Source: Delphinapterus leucas
Lineage: Eukaryota; Chordata; Mammalia; Artiodactyla; Monodontidae
Reading direction: 5' to 3'
Assembly: GCF_002288925.2 (NCBI RefSeq)
Contig: NW_022098091.1
Coordinates: 559,917-623,916, forward strand
Length of the DNA: 64,000 nt
Numbering within the stretch: position 1 is the first letter of the stretch; every line of letters begins with the position of its first letter. This document shows, piece after piece, positions 42,846 to 54,650 of the stretch. The position numbers and the translations under genes are program-made. Under the pieces are notes generated by a model, which did no database searches, had not been told where the DNA came from, and saw nothing but the letters and a program-made list of their open reading frames with translations.

Positions 42846-44482
42846 TTTTTCAAGAAATCCTCAGGAAGTCAGGAAAAAGAAAACAGAACAAACAAAAATA
42901 AAAAATAAAATGGCAGACTTAAGCTCTACCATACCAATAAATACATTAAATGTAAATGGTCTAAATACACCAAGCAGAGACAGAGATCAACAATGTGGAT
43001 GAAAAAATATGTGACCCAACTATATACTGTCTACAGGAAACTCACTTTAAATATAATGATACAATGGGAGGAAGGGGAACTGGATGAAAACAGTCAATAA
43101 GTACAAACTTCCAGTTTTAAGATAAATAAGTACTAGGGATGTAATGTACATGATAAATATAATCAACACTGGTGTATGTTATATATAAAAGTTAAGAGAG
43201 CAAATCCTAAGAGTTCTCATCACAAGGAAAAATATTTTTTTCTATTTCTTTAATTTTGTATATGAGATAATGGATGGTCATTAAGCTTACTGTGATAATC
43301 ACTTCATGATATATGTGAGTCAAATCATTATGTTGTACACCTTAAACTTATACAGTGCTGTATGTCAATTATATCTCAATAAAACTGGAAGATAGATATA
43401 TATATAAAGATATAGGCAAGTTGAAAGTAAAAGGATGGGAAAAGTTATACCATGCAAATATTAAGCAATGGGAAGCAGGCATCATTGTATCAATATCAGA
43501 TAAAGCAAACTTCAGAACAAAGAATTACCAGCCACCAAGAAGATCATTACATAATAATAAAGGGACCAATCCACCAAGAAAACATAACAATCCTAAACGT
43601 ATACGCCCCAAACAAAAGAGCTGAAAAACAAGTGAAGCAAAAATGAACTGAACTAAATAGAGAAGTAGACAAATCCACAATTATATTTGGAGACTTCAAT
43701 ACCCCTCTCTCAACAAGTGATAGAACAACTAGACAGAAAATCAGCAAAGATACAGAAGAATTCGACAACACCATCAACCAACAGGACCTTATCAACATTT
43801 ATAGAACACTCTAACCAACAACAGCAGAATACACATTTTTTTATTCTCCCACAGAATATATACCAACATAGGCCATATCCTGGACCATAAAACCAATCTC
43901 AACTAATTTAAAAGAATTGAATCAAACAATGTGTCCTCTGACTACCACGAATCAAACTAGAAATCAATAATAGAAGGATAAGAGGAAAATCTCCAAATAC
44001 TTAGACACTGAACAATACACTTCTGAATAACCTATGGGTCAATGAAGAAGTTTCAAGAAAAAAAATTTTAATACATTGAACTGAATAAAAATGAAAACAT
44101 ATCAAAATTTGTGGCACACAGCTAAAGCAATGCTAAGGGAAAATTATAGCACTAAACACATACATTAGAAAAGAAGAAAGGTCTAAAAATCAATCATCTA
44201 AACTCCCACCTCAAGAACCTAGAAAAAGAAGATCAAACTAAACCCATAACAATCATGAGCAAGGAAATTTAAAAAAGATAAGAAAAAGAACAGAAATCAA
44301 TGAAACTTATAAAAGAAAAGTAGAGAATATCCGTGAAACAAAGAGTTGGTTCTTTGAGGAAAAAAATCAATAAAAGTGACAAACCACTAGGAAGAGTGAC
44401 AAGAAAAAGACACAAATTACAAATATAGGAATGAAACATGGCATATCACTAAAGCCCTCACAAATATCAAAAAAATAAGGGA

Positions 44483-44814
44483 GGGCTTCCCTGGTGGCAC
44501 AGTGGTTAAGAACCTGCCTGCCAATGCAGGGGACACGGGTTCGAGGCCTGGTCCGGGAAGATCCCACATGCCACGGAGCAACTGAGCCTGCGCTCTAGAG
44601 CCCGCGAGCCACAACTACTGAGCCCGTGTGCCACAACTACTGAAGCCCGCACACCCTAGAGTCCATGCTCCACAACAAGAGAAGCCACCATAATAAGAAG
44701 CCCACGCACCGCAATGAATAGTAGTCCCCGCTCTGCAACTAGAGAAAGCCCGCGTGTAGTAACGAAGATTCAATGCAGCCAGAAATAAATAAATAAATTT
44801 ATTTTTTAAAAAAA
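44483..44814 (+). mobile_element. Long CHR SINE
   Basis: A full-length copy inside the old L1 ORF2, with an AAATAAATAAATTTATTT tail. Confidence 0.9.
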
Positions 44815-45130
44815 GAAGGGAATACTATGAACACTATACACATAAATTTGATAACTTAGACAAAACAGATTAAATCCTTGGCAAAAAACTATCACAATTA
44901 ACCCAATATGAAATACATCATTTGAATAGACCTGTAACAATTAAGAAAATTAATAATTTTAAACTGCCCCCTTCTCGTCCCCACCAAAAAGAAAAAAACC
45001 TCTCCAGGGCCAGATAGTTTCTCTGGAGAATTCTGCCAAATGTTTAAAGAAAAATTAACACCAATTCCATATAATTTCTTTCACAAAATAGAAGAATTGC
45101 CTCCCAATTCATTTTATGAAGCTATATTAC

Positions 45131-45165
45131 CCGGGGGGGGGGGGGGGGGAGGGGGAGGGGACAGA
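45131..45165. repeat. Poly(G) tract
   Basis: About 19 consecutive G followed by GGGGGA/GGGG units inside the old L1. It may be a true expansion or an assembly-sensitive homopolymer. Confidence 0.9.
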
Positions 45166-45349
45166 CAACAACAGTACAAAAAAAAAGATAAGTATAGACC
45201 AATATCTCTCATGAATATAAATCAAAAAATCCTTAACAAATTATCGGCAAATAGGTTTTAGCGATGTATAAAAAGATTTATACATCATGCCCAAGTGGAG
45301 TTTATTCCAGGGAGGCAAGTCTGGTTCAGTATTCAAAAATCAACCCATG

Positions 45350-45554
45350 GGGCTTCCCTGGTGGTGCAGTGGTTGAGGGTCCGCCTGCCGATGCAGGGGA
45401 CACGGGTTCATGCCCCGGTCCGGGAGGATCCCACATGCCGCGGGAGTGGCTGGGCCCGTGAGCCATGGCCGCTGGGCCTGCGCGTCCGGAGCCTGTGCTC
45501 CGCAATGGGAGAGGCCACAACAGTGAGAGGCCCGCGTACGGCAAAAAAAAAAAA
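45350..45554 (+). mobile_element. Young CHR SINE with perfect 16-base duplication
   Basis: The short subtype with a poly(A) tail, flanked by caaaaatcaacccatg at 45334-45349 and 45555-45570. Confidence 0.95.
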
Positions 45555-46639
45555 CAAAAATCAACCCATGTAATCCACCATTAAGACTCTGAAGAAAATC
45601 ACATGATTATATCAATTGATTCAGAAGGATTATTTGACACAATTCAACACCCACTCATGATTTAAAAAAAAAAAAAGACTCTCAGGAAAACAGGGAAACC
45701 TCTTCAACTTGACAAGAGTACCTACAAAGCCTACAGCTAACATTATACTTAATGGTGAAAAGTCTGAGTGCTTTCCTCCTAAAATCAGTAACAAGGCAAG
45801 TATATTTGCTCTCATCCCTCTTGTTCAAAATAGTGCTAGCAGTTCTAGACAGTGCGATAAGACAAGAAAGGGAAGTAAAAAGGCATACGGATTTGAAAGG
45901 AAAAAATAAAACTGTCCCCATTTGCAGATGCTGTAATTTTCTATGTAGAAAATCTTAATGAATCTAACCAAAAAACTCCTAGGAACAAATTAACATGGTA
46001 CACATACACACACCCCCCATGTGGACACCAAAATTAAAAATACTATTTACAATTGCTCAAAAAACTGCTTAGGTATAAATAAAAAAACAAATACAAATTT
46101 ATATTCCAAAAACTACACAATGTTGATGAAATAAAGATCTAAATAAATGGAGAGACATTCTGTGTTCATGGGTCAAAAGACTCAACTTAGTAAAGATGTC
46201 AATTTTTCCCCAAATCGATATGCAGGTTTAATGAAATTTACTATCAAAATTCCAACATTTTTTGTTAACATAAACAATACTGTTCCAAATTTATTTGGAA
46301 GGCAAAGGAACTAGAATCGCTAAAATAATTTTGGAAAAGAACAATAAAGTGTAAGGAATCAGTCTACCCAATTTTAAGACTTATTATATAGCAACAATAA
46401 TTAATGCTGTGTATTATAGGTGGAGGGATAGACACATCAATAAGTGGAACAGAATAGAGATCCCAGAAATAGACCCACACAAATATGCCCAACATTTTTT
46501 TTTTTTTTGACAAAGATACCAAAGCCATTCAATGGAGGAAAGATAGCTTTTTCAACAAATGATGCTGAAGCAATTAGACAGCCATAGGCAAAAAATGAAA
46601 CTCAACCTAAGTCTAACGCCTTATTCAAAAATTAATTCA

Positions 46640-46978
46640 GGACTTCCCTGGTGGTGCAGTGGTTAAGAATCTGCCTGCCAATGCAAGGGACACGGGTTCG
46701 AGCCCTCGTCTGGGAAGATCCCACATGCCACGGAGCAACAAAGCCCGGGCACCACAACTACTGAGCCTGCGCTATTGAGTCCGCAAGCCGTAACTACTGA
46801 GCCCACGTGCCACAACTACTGAAGCCCACACACCTAGAGCCCGTGCTCCACAACATGAGAAGCCACTGCAGTAAGTCCATGCACCACAATGAAGAGTAGC
46901 CCCCACTCGCTGCAACTAGAGAAAGCTGGCACACAGCAACAAAGACCCAACGCAGCCATAAATTAATTTATTAAAAAC
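46640..46978 (+). mobile_element. Long CHR SINE
   Basis: A full-length copy, flanked by a perfect aattaattca at 46630-46639 and 46979-46988. Confidence 0.92.
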
Positions 46979-47531
46979 AATTAATTCAAAATGGCCACAG
47001 ACTTAAATGTAAACTGTAAAATTATAAAACTTTCAAAAAGGAGAAAATCTTCAAGACGTGGAATTAGAGTTCTTAAATCTGACACCAAAAGCATGCTCTA
47101 TAAAAGGAAAAATCAAGAATTCAGACCTCATCAAAGTTAAAAACTTGTGCTCCTGGAAAGCCCACGTGAAGGGGATAAAAAGACAAGCTACTGGGGAACA
47201 ATATTTGCAAACCATATATCTAACATATCTAAATAAATACTCAAAGTAAAAAAATCCACAAACAGTCCAATCAGAAAACGGGCGAAAGACATGAACATAT
47301 ATTTCACCAAAAAGGATATAATCAAGGGAAAGGAAGCACATGAAAAGATGTTCAAGATAATTATCCAGAAAAATGCAAAATAAAAACACAATGAAATATT
47401 ACTATATACCTATCAGAATGGCTAAAATAAAAAATTGTGACACCCAAATCCTGGTGAGGATACAGAGAAACTGGTTATACACTGCTGGTAGGAATGCAAA
47501 ATGGGGTAACCACTTAGAAAAAGAATTCGGT

Positions 47532-47855
47532 GGACTTCCCTGATGGCAGAGTAGTTAAGAATCTGCCTGCCAATGCAGGGGACATGGGTTCAATTCCTGG
47601 TCCGGGAAGATTCCACATGCCGCGGAGCAGCTAAGCCCGTGCACCACAACTACTGAGCCTGCACTCTAGAGCCCATGAGTCACAACTACTGAAGCCTGTG
47701 CGCCTAGAGCCCGTGCTCCGCAAGAAGAGAAGCCACCGCAGTGAGAAGCCCGCACACTGCAACGAAGAGTAGCCCCCGCTCGCCGCAACTAGAGAAAGCC
47801 CACGCACAGCAACGAAGACCCAACGCAACCATAAATAAATAAAATTAATTAAAAG
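47532..47855 (+). mobile_element. Long CHR SINE
   Basis: A full-length copy, flanked by aaaaagaattcgg / aaaaagaatttgg. Confidence 0.9.
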
Positions 47856-48560
47856 AAAAAGAATTTGGCAATTCCTTACAAAGTTAAACATACACTTACC
47901 ATTTAACTCAGCAGTCCCAATCCCATGTATTTACTAAAGAGAAATAAAAAGTTACTAATAATGTATTTAATGTTCGTAGGAGCTTTATTTCCCCAAATGG
48001 AATAACCCACATGACCATCAACTGCTGCATAGATAAAGAATGGAATGCTACTCAGCAGATAAAGGAACAAACTAATGATACATACAACATCGATAAATCT
48101 AAATATATACTACATGAAAGAAGTTGGATACAAAACACTACATGCTGTATGATTCCATTTATGTGAAATTATTAAAAAGGCAAAATCTAGTGACAAAATA
48201 TCAGTAGTAGCTAGGAGCCAGAGTTTTGGATGGGGATTGACCGCAAAGGGGCATGAGCAGTGATGGGCTGGTAAATGTTTAACCACCAGCTTTCAGTGAG
48301 AAGGGAGCCCTGGTTTGTGGCATTTGCCAGTGTCTATGGTGTAAATACCTCTTTCATTGTCAGTTTCACATGACCAATATGACATCACTGAACACTGAGT
48401 AGGGGAGAGAATGCTAGCTAACAATTGGATCCCACAACTGGTATAAGTTGGCTCCAGCACACCACAGGGCACAGGGGAATGTTGTGGGGTGGCAGAAATG
48501 TTACCTATCTTGTAGTGATGGTTAAACAACTGTATATATTTGAAAAACTTATTAAAGGTA

Positions 48561-48894
48561 TTTTTAAAAATAAATTTATTTTACTTATTTATTTTTGGCT
48601 GCATTGGGTCTTCGTTGCTGCGTGCAGGCTTTCTCTAGTTGCAGCGAGTGGGGGCTACTCTTCATTGCGGTGCACGGGCTTCTCATTGCGGTGGCTTCTC
48701 TTATTGCAGAACACGGGCTCTAGGTGCACGGGCTTCAGTAGTTGTGGCACGTGGGCTCTAGAGCGCAGACTCAGTAGTTGTGGCGCACGGGCTTAGTTGC
48801 TCCGTGGCATGTGGGATCTTCCCGGACCAGGCCTCGAACCCGTGTCCCCTGTCTTGGCAGGCAGATTCTTAACCACTGCGCCACCAGGGAAGCC
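48561..48894 (-). mobile_element. Long CHR SINE, antisense
   Basis: A complete antisense copy near the 3' end of the old L1, with a short flanking repeat aaggtat. Confidence 0.9.
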
Positions 48895-48959
48895 CAAGGT
48901 ATGTTTTAAATTGGTGAACTTTAATGTAAATAAATACTTCAATAAAGATTTATTTTTTA

Positions 48960-50052
48960 AGCTGGCTCAGGTATAGAAACAGCAAGGAATTACAACTTTT
49001 TATCGGGGGGGCTGCCCTCAGTCTCCTGATCATCCATCCTCAATTACTCTTAATTGTACAGATTGGGCGATATCCTTGTTGAGTGCCACCTATCTTGCTC
49101 CCAAGAGAGCTGTATTTCTTTAATGATCTCCAAAGCCCTCTGCCGGTCAGACCCTAGCAGCCTCTCCAACATTTCTGCTCAGTACAGTAATTCAGCCACT
49201 CTGATGCCAATGGCTAGGCACCCACCACTTGCCCGTTTCAGCGTCCTATGGTCCCCATTACTATCAGTGAGCCTGGTTCTGTGACAGTTCAGTCCTGCCT
49301 ACGGAGCAAGGCCATCCCTGAGTGTCTCAATGAAACTGGTGCTCATCTCACCAGCACATTCTTTCTCACTTCAGTAAATAAAATATCCTTTGGGCCCTCT
49401 GATAGAACATAATCATTTGGTGACTCTTCTCACTTGATGTAGCATATAAAACTGGCATATTCGCTCTAACTTGCCAACTTTTTTGACCCCTTTGATACCT
49501 TCTTCCATCATATACCAAGTGACCCCCACTCACCGCAACTAAAGAAAGCCTGCACGCAGCAATGAAGACCCAACATGGCCAAAAATAAAAACAAATAAAA
49601 TAAATTAAAAAACCAAAAAACTTATCTAGAGTTCTGCTACTCTTATAATTAAATCCTAGACTTTATTCTCAGCTTTTTGGGTCCTCTAGATGCAGGAAAT
49701 AAAAGTCTCTCACAAGCTGCCAAGGAGGGCCTCTGGCTTTCACAGGCTTCAATTAGTGACTATCACCCTCAGCCTTTCACTGTCTTTCTCCAGTGCACTG
49801 AGGGCCTCCAGCAGCAGCCATCCAATTCCACTGTCTTTCTAACTTCTCAAACCTGATATATCTCCCCCACTAATGCATTGCCTCCCACCAGGATCCCATC
49901 CCAGTGCACCGCTAGTGAAAGTTTTGACAGTTGCACCCATCCAGTGTGCCAGGGGCCATCCATGCTCTACCCACCACCAGCGATTGGGTCCTCATTGCCA
50001 GCTGGCCAGCAGGTGACTTGGCTTTAAAGTCACATTTTGGAATCTGCTTCCT
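48960..50052 (-). pseudogene. Probable ERVL gag-side remnant of the split provirus
   Basis: It lies directly downstream (minus strand) of the LTR and primer-binding site at 50053-50476, where leader and gag belong. Translation on the minus strand gives only short broken stretches. I did not recognise a gag motif, so the call rests on position. A truncated SINE sits inside at 49524-49615. Confidence 0.45.
49524..49615 (+). mobile_element. Truncated CHR SINE 3' end
   Basis: Only the last third of a SINE (ccactcaccgcaactaaagaaagcc... to the A-rich tail) is present, unlike the full-length neighbours. Confidence 0.75.
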
Positions 50053-50069
50053 CAGCACTCTTGGCACCA
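50053..50069 (-). other. Candidate primer-binding site next to the 5' LTR
   Basis: Read on the minus strand just after the LTR end (...CAACA, then GT) is TGGTGCCAAGAGTGCTG. It starts TGG as all tRNA primer sites do and is close to a tRNA-Leu-type site, the primer class of ERVL elements. The tRNA assignment is from memory. Confidence 0.55.
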
Positions 50070-50071
50070 AC

Positions 50072-50476
50072 TGTTGCCAGGCTGGGTTCCCTGGGAAATA
50101 TACTTTGAGATGGAGATTTGAGTAAAGGAAGTTTATTAGGGTGTGCTGTCAGGATCAACAACACCTGTTAGAAGTGAAGGCCACAGGACTGGACAGAAGG
50201 AGCCATGGAGCTGTGGTGACCCTTCAGTGCTGTCCCCCATAGAGGCAAGGGAATCAGGCCTTTGAACTCCCATACTGACCAGTGAATACAGGCCGTCTAA
50301 GGATGGGGCACTACCTTGGATGATTTTTCAGTTGAGGGCAATTTCTAGAGGGGTCTCAGCTTAGAAATGTTAGCCACCAAAACTACCCACACCTTGCGCA
50401 GGAAGGAAGGCCACAGGGTTGAGTGTTTCAGTCCTAAGGAGGGGTATCTGGATGGCACACCATGGCATCCACTATA
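50072..50476 (-). repeat. 5' LTR of ERVL-type provirus, antisense
   Basis: About 405 bases, diverged but collinear with the LTR at 32878-33277 and in the same orientation. It ends in CA beside a candidate primer site. Confidence 0.7.
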
Positions 50477-52131
50477 GGACCTTTAAATACGAGAAGTAGA
50501 ATATATATATTTTTTGATACTTCTCACCTGGGACAGCTATAGACAACTTCTCTCCCCTCTTAGATGGTTTGGTGTGTGGGGTCTTACAATCAGTTACTTT
50601 ACTACTGGAAGGGTCATCAGCCGAGGGGAGAAAAACGGTGTATTCCAAAACCAAACAGACATTGTATTAAGATTTTACTATATATTAGTCCTAACATCTC
50701 TATGAACTATTGAATACATGTGACCAAGAATACAGTGTGCATCTTACCTTCCTCTCTAAGGGGTGGACTACTTTTCTTTACACTCAATAGATCGTCCCAT
50801 AACATCTAGTGCAAGTCGATATACAGAACAGCAAACTGAAAAATGAAAATCATGGAGACGGAAATGACCTTGAATGAGAGATAGTTGGCACTCAAAATGT
50901 TTGTTGATAAACGAATGGATTTTGACCTCAACTACAGTTAGAATGATAGATTAATTGCCCAGAGGCGTACTACATCCATGTTCCTGAACTGTCATCCAGC
51001 CATTTTTTGTTCTCCAAGCTAAAGGAGTCTAGGTACTTTTTTTCCTAGCGTGAAATACTGGAATCACATTAGATTGGAAATCAGGAGAGTGTCAGCCCCC
51101 TGTGCCACTCTGTCATCTGTGGATAAGTTTCTTCATCTGTAAAATAAGACTGGACTGGCTGATCTCTAAGGCAATTTCTACTTGAACAAATTCTACAATT
51201 CAGTCCTCCCCTTTGGCATCTGGTTTTCATTTCTCTAATCATAAAGTGTGGAAACAAAACGCAGTAATCCATTTAGCCTTTTTCCATCAGATTTAGTTTG
51301 CAGATACATCTTAATTGAACAATTAACCTATCCTACAGCTACCAGACAGCCATTAGGAGTTTGTTCTTCCAGTCTCCTGAGATGTGCTTATCGCTGCAAT
51401 TCTTTGAGGGCTCTGTGCTGTCACTTATCCAGCCCAGTGACTGAAGAATAGGGTACTTTGTGAAGTCCTGCTCCTGAAGGACCCGCCTCAGATTCCAGGC
51501 CACTTGGGGCCTGTGAGGGACGGGTCAGGAGTGTGACTAGTGAACTGTTGTGTTGGGCCTTGAAGAAGCTTTCTGGAGAAAGTGCTAAGTCTTCAGTCTC
51601 ACACAAAATAGCCCTAAACTCCAACATATCAACTTGCATTTAATTTTCGTGTACTCCCTCTTCTCCTTGTGACTCTCCTCAGTGACTGTCCCCTGTGCCA
51701 GGTTAAATTACTACCTCACTGAAACAATAGCTGCTATCTACGAAGGCCTACCATAGGCCAGACATGGGAATGGTGCCTGCATGTGTAATGACACTTGCAC
51801 AAGTCCACAAGGGACATGTTATCCCCCTTATAGATGAAGAAACTCAGCAGCCCAAGGGGACAACAGGAATGCTTTAACAGTGCCAAGAGCCTGTTCTTTT
51901 GCAACAAGCATTTAGTGAAAAGCTACTGTATGCAAAGCACATTTGATTCTTTTGGATTAAAGCCGAATTTTCCCATGGATGCTGAAAAATTTCTGGGTTT
52001 GTATGTCCATATGCATGTGCCAGCCTGCTCCCAGGGAGCTGTTTTTACAAAGCAAATGTTAGCATTCATGGATTTCAGATTCACGATGACAACAAAGCTC
52101 AAAGATAAAATCTAGTAGCGTGCCCCACTTT

Positions 52132-52162
<31 letters not shown>

Positions 52163-54256
52163 GAAAACCAAGGCCCTACGAGACTGTTAGATAACAGTGG
52201 TATCTAAGATAACAGTGAGGAAAGGCTTCAGGAAGAAGTTTCCTTGGAAGAAGCAAGACTTGTCCCTCAGATTTAATAACGGGGAGATATGATATTAGAC
52301 AGTAACTTGGTGCCTGTAATTTCTAATCATCTGTTAGCATTTAGCCCCCACGCTGGGAAACATTCTCTGGCCAAGCCCCCATCATGCCCACCTGCCACTA
52401 CAGCGCCAGTCAGGTATCCCTCCTCTGTGCCCCTGCAGTGGCTTGCCCTTTTCTCTTATCATTTCACTTTTGAAACTGATTATAATTATCTATTAATCCA
52501 TCTCCACTCACTAGACTTCGAGTTCCTTGAGGAAAATGTATCTGACTTCCAAAAGTTTGCAGCCTGAGTATATAATGTACCCTAATGTTTGCTGAATAAA
52601 CGAGTGAATAAGTGATCAAACAAGTGAATGAATAATCAACCTTGCAAGGTTTCTTTCTTATGACACTTCTAAGAAGGAAACATCTAAGGAGCTCATGAAA
52701 CAGCACTGCCAGAGATTAGGCCCTGGATTTTGCAACTTCTGAGGAAACTTTCTATTATAGGAATCTGGAAATTTGTGACCATTCTCCCACTCCCAGCCCT
52801 GTCTCTCTCCCTCCTGCTCACTCCACTCAGGCCTGGCACGGGCATTCTCCGAGCGGAGCGGTGTCTTGCCCAGGAGAGGGCAGCAGAGGCCCATCCAGGG
52901 AGATGAGAGCGATGAGCTTTCCAGCTCTGGCCCTGCCTTCCCACCCAGCGAGAGCCAGCCGGAGGCCATCCTTGCTGCACGCCTGTGACAGCTTCTGCTC
53001 CAACTGTGAGGACAGGAACCTGACACAGAGGTCACTCTAGGTCACGTGGTGGCAAAGTTAGGCCTGCCCATTAGTTCCCATTACTTCTGGACATCAGGGC
53101 CAATCTGCACAACACTTCCAAGAAGCCCCTAATGTCTTTTAGCCTAAAAGTAAAATAGACCCGAAGATGTGGAAAATGTCAAACCCCTGGATGCTCAAGC
53201 GTCTCCCATTACAAAAGGCCGTCCTCAACACTGCCTCCCCTTCTAGCTACTACCCTTCCTCCGTCCGCCTCACAGCCTTGCCCCTAGAAGGTCATCTCCA
53301 CGGGCAGCGTGCATCCACCTCCACAACCTCATCTCACAATTGCTGCTAAGCCCACTGCAGTCGCACTTGTGTCAACCCCACTGAAGCTATAACCATATTA
53401 ATTCTGCGCACGACCCAATGTTTAAATGCCTGGGGGAAGCAACTTCAGTCTGCTCCCTAGAAAAGGGCTCTCTGAGGAAGTGACTAGAAGCTATCTAGGG
53501 CACTGTTCAATGGCTAAATCCTCAACTTCCCAGCCTCCCTTCAAGAGGGGGCCACGTACACAGTTCTGGCCAGTGAGATGGTAGTGGAAGCTGGGGGGCA
53601 GAAGTGGGTGTCCTGAGGAAGCTTTTGCTTTCCTGAGAAGACAGACAAGTACCACTGGCACAGTCCCTTCCTGGTCCTCCTGCGTCTCCTCTGACCATGA
53701 GGGAGGGAAGGAACGGCAGAGAGGTGGCCCCTGAAACAACGCCAGCAGCCGCCACCTGCGGGTCTGCCACGTGAGGAAAGCACGGCCTGCTCGCTTAGCA
53801 GAGTCTTCTCTTGCTTCCAGCACACAGCATCCTAACTTGGACCATTAGCTCTGTGAGGTTCTGGGGAAGAGAAATCCAGGCAGAGTTCGAAGGCCCTAAA
53901 GTGGGAACTGCCTTGGCATGGTCGGGGAGGAGAGAAAAGATTGGTGTGACTGGAGCCCCGTGAGGCGGGAGGAAAAGAGCAGCCGATGACCGAGAGGTGG
54001 AGGGGCTACGTGAAGCTTTGCAGTCCCTGGAAGGCCATCCGGACTTTAAGTGCACAGAAGACCACTAAAGGGGTTTAGGCAGGAAAGTAACATACAGATT
54101 TAGGTTTCTTAAAAGATCATTCGAGCTACCACGTGGAGAATGAGTCAGGGAGGGAGGGTACGGCAGACACTGCTTCGGGACTGACCCAACAGCTGCTCCC
54201 CCTCCTTTTCTCTTGCCCCCTTCAGCTCTGGAAGCAAGGAAGAAAGGAGTAATAAG
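50477..54256. other. Intergenic, mostly unique, with MIR and L2 fragments
   Basis: No exon was recognised. MIR-like pieces lie at about 51080-51220 (tttcttcatctgtaaaataaga) and 51700-51860. An L2 3' end is near 52565-52620 (tttgctgaataaacgagtgaataa). A T-only run of about 25 bases is at 52130-52154. Several open frames at 52.4-54.0 kb lie on both strands with no family match. Confidence 0.5.
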
Positions 54257-54269
54257 AATCAGCAGGCCA

Positions 54270-54637
54270 GGACTTCCCTGGTGGCGCAGTGGTAAAGAAT
54301 CCGCCTGCCAATGCAGGGCACATGGGTTCTGAGCCCTGGTCCGGGAAGATTCCCACATGCCGTGGAGCAACTAAGCCTGTGCGCCACAACTACTGAGCCT
54401 GCGCTCTAGGGCCCGCGAACCACAACTATACCGAGCCCACGCGCCACAGCTACTAAAGCCCGCATGCCTAGAGCCTGTGCTCTGCAACAAAGAGAAGCCA
54501 CCGCAATGAGAAGCCCGCACACCACAACGAAGAGTAGCCCCTGCTCGCCGCAACTAGAGAAAGCCCGCACACAGCAATGAAGACCCAACAGTCAATAAAT
54601 AAATAAATAAATTTATTTATTTATTTAAAAAAAAAAA
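54270..54637 (+). mobile_element. Long CHR SINE
   Basis: A full-length copy with a long ATTT/A-rich tail, flanked by a perfect 13-base duplication aatcagcaggcca at 54257-54269 and 54638-54650. Confidence 0.94.
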
Positions 54638-54650
54638 AATCAGCAGGCCA

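Larger units (their letters stand above)
36480..48955 (+). mobile_element. Old L1 (L1M type) with nested younger insertions
   Basis: Its plus-strand pieces run in L1 order. ORF1-like sequence lies at about 38900-39850. ORF2 endonuclease lies at about 43500-43800 (ITILNVYAPNKRAEKQ). Reverse-transcriptase pieces (about 45180-46480) and ORF2 end pieces (about 47000-48200) follow. A 3' end with AATAAA lies near 48950. All frames are broken. Insertions inside it: SINEs at 37114, 37302, 44483, 45350, 46640, 47532 and 48561, and a younger L1 at 40220-42845. The 5' boundary near 36480 is approximate; 36500-37110 could be its 5'UTR or other unrecognised sequence. Confidence 0.75.

Noticed and set aside
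49050..50125. Open frames between the old L1 and the 5' LTR as host exons
   Set aside because: No splice sites or conserved protein match were seen. The position next to the LTR and primer site makes proviral gag sequence more likely.
52289..53823. Cluster of 80-125 codon frames on both strands
   Set aside because: The frames overlap on both strands, there are no exon boundaries, and no family was recognised; length alone is not enough in GC-richer DNA.
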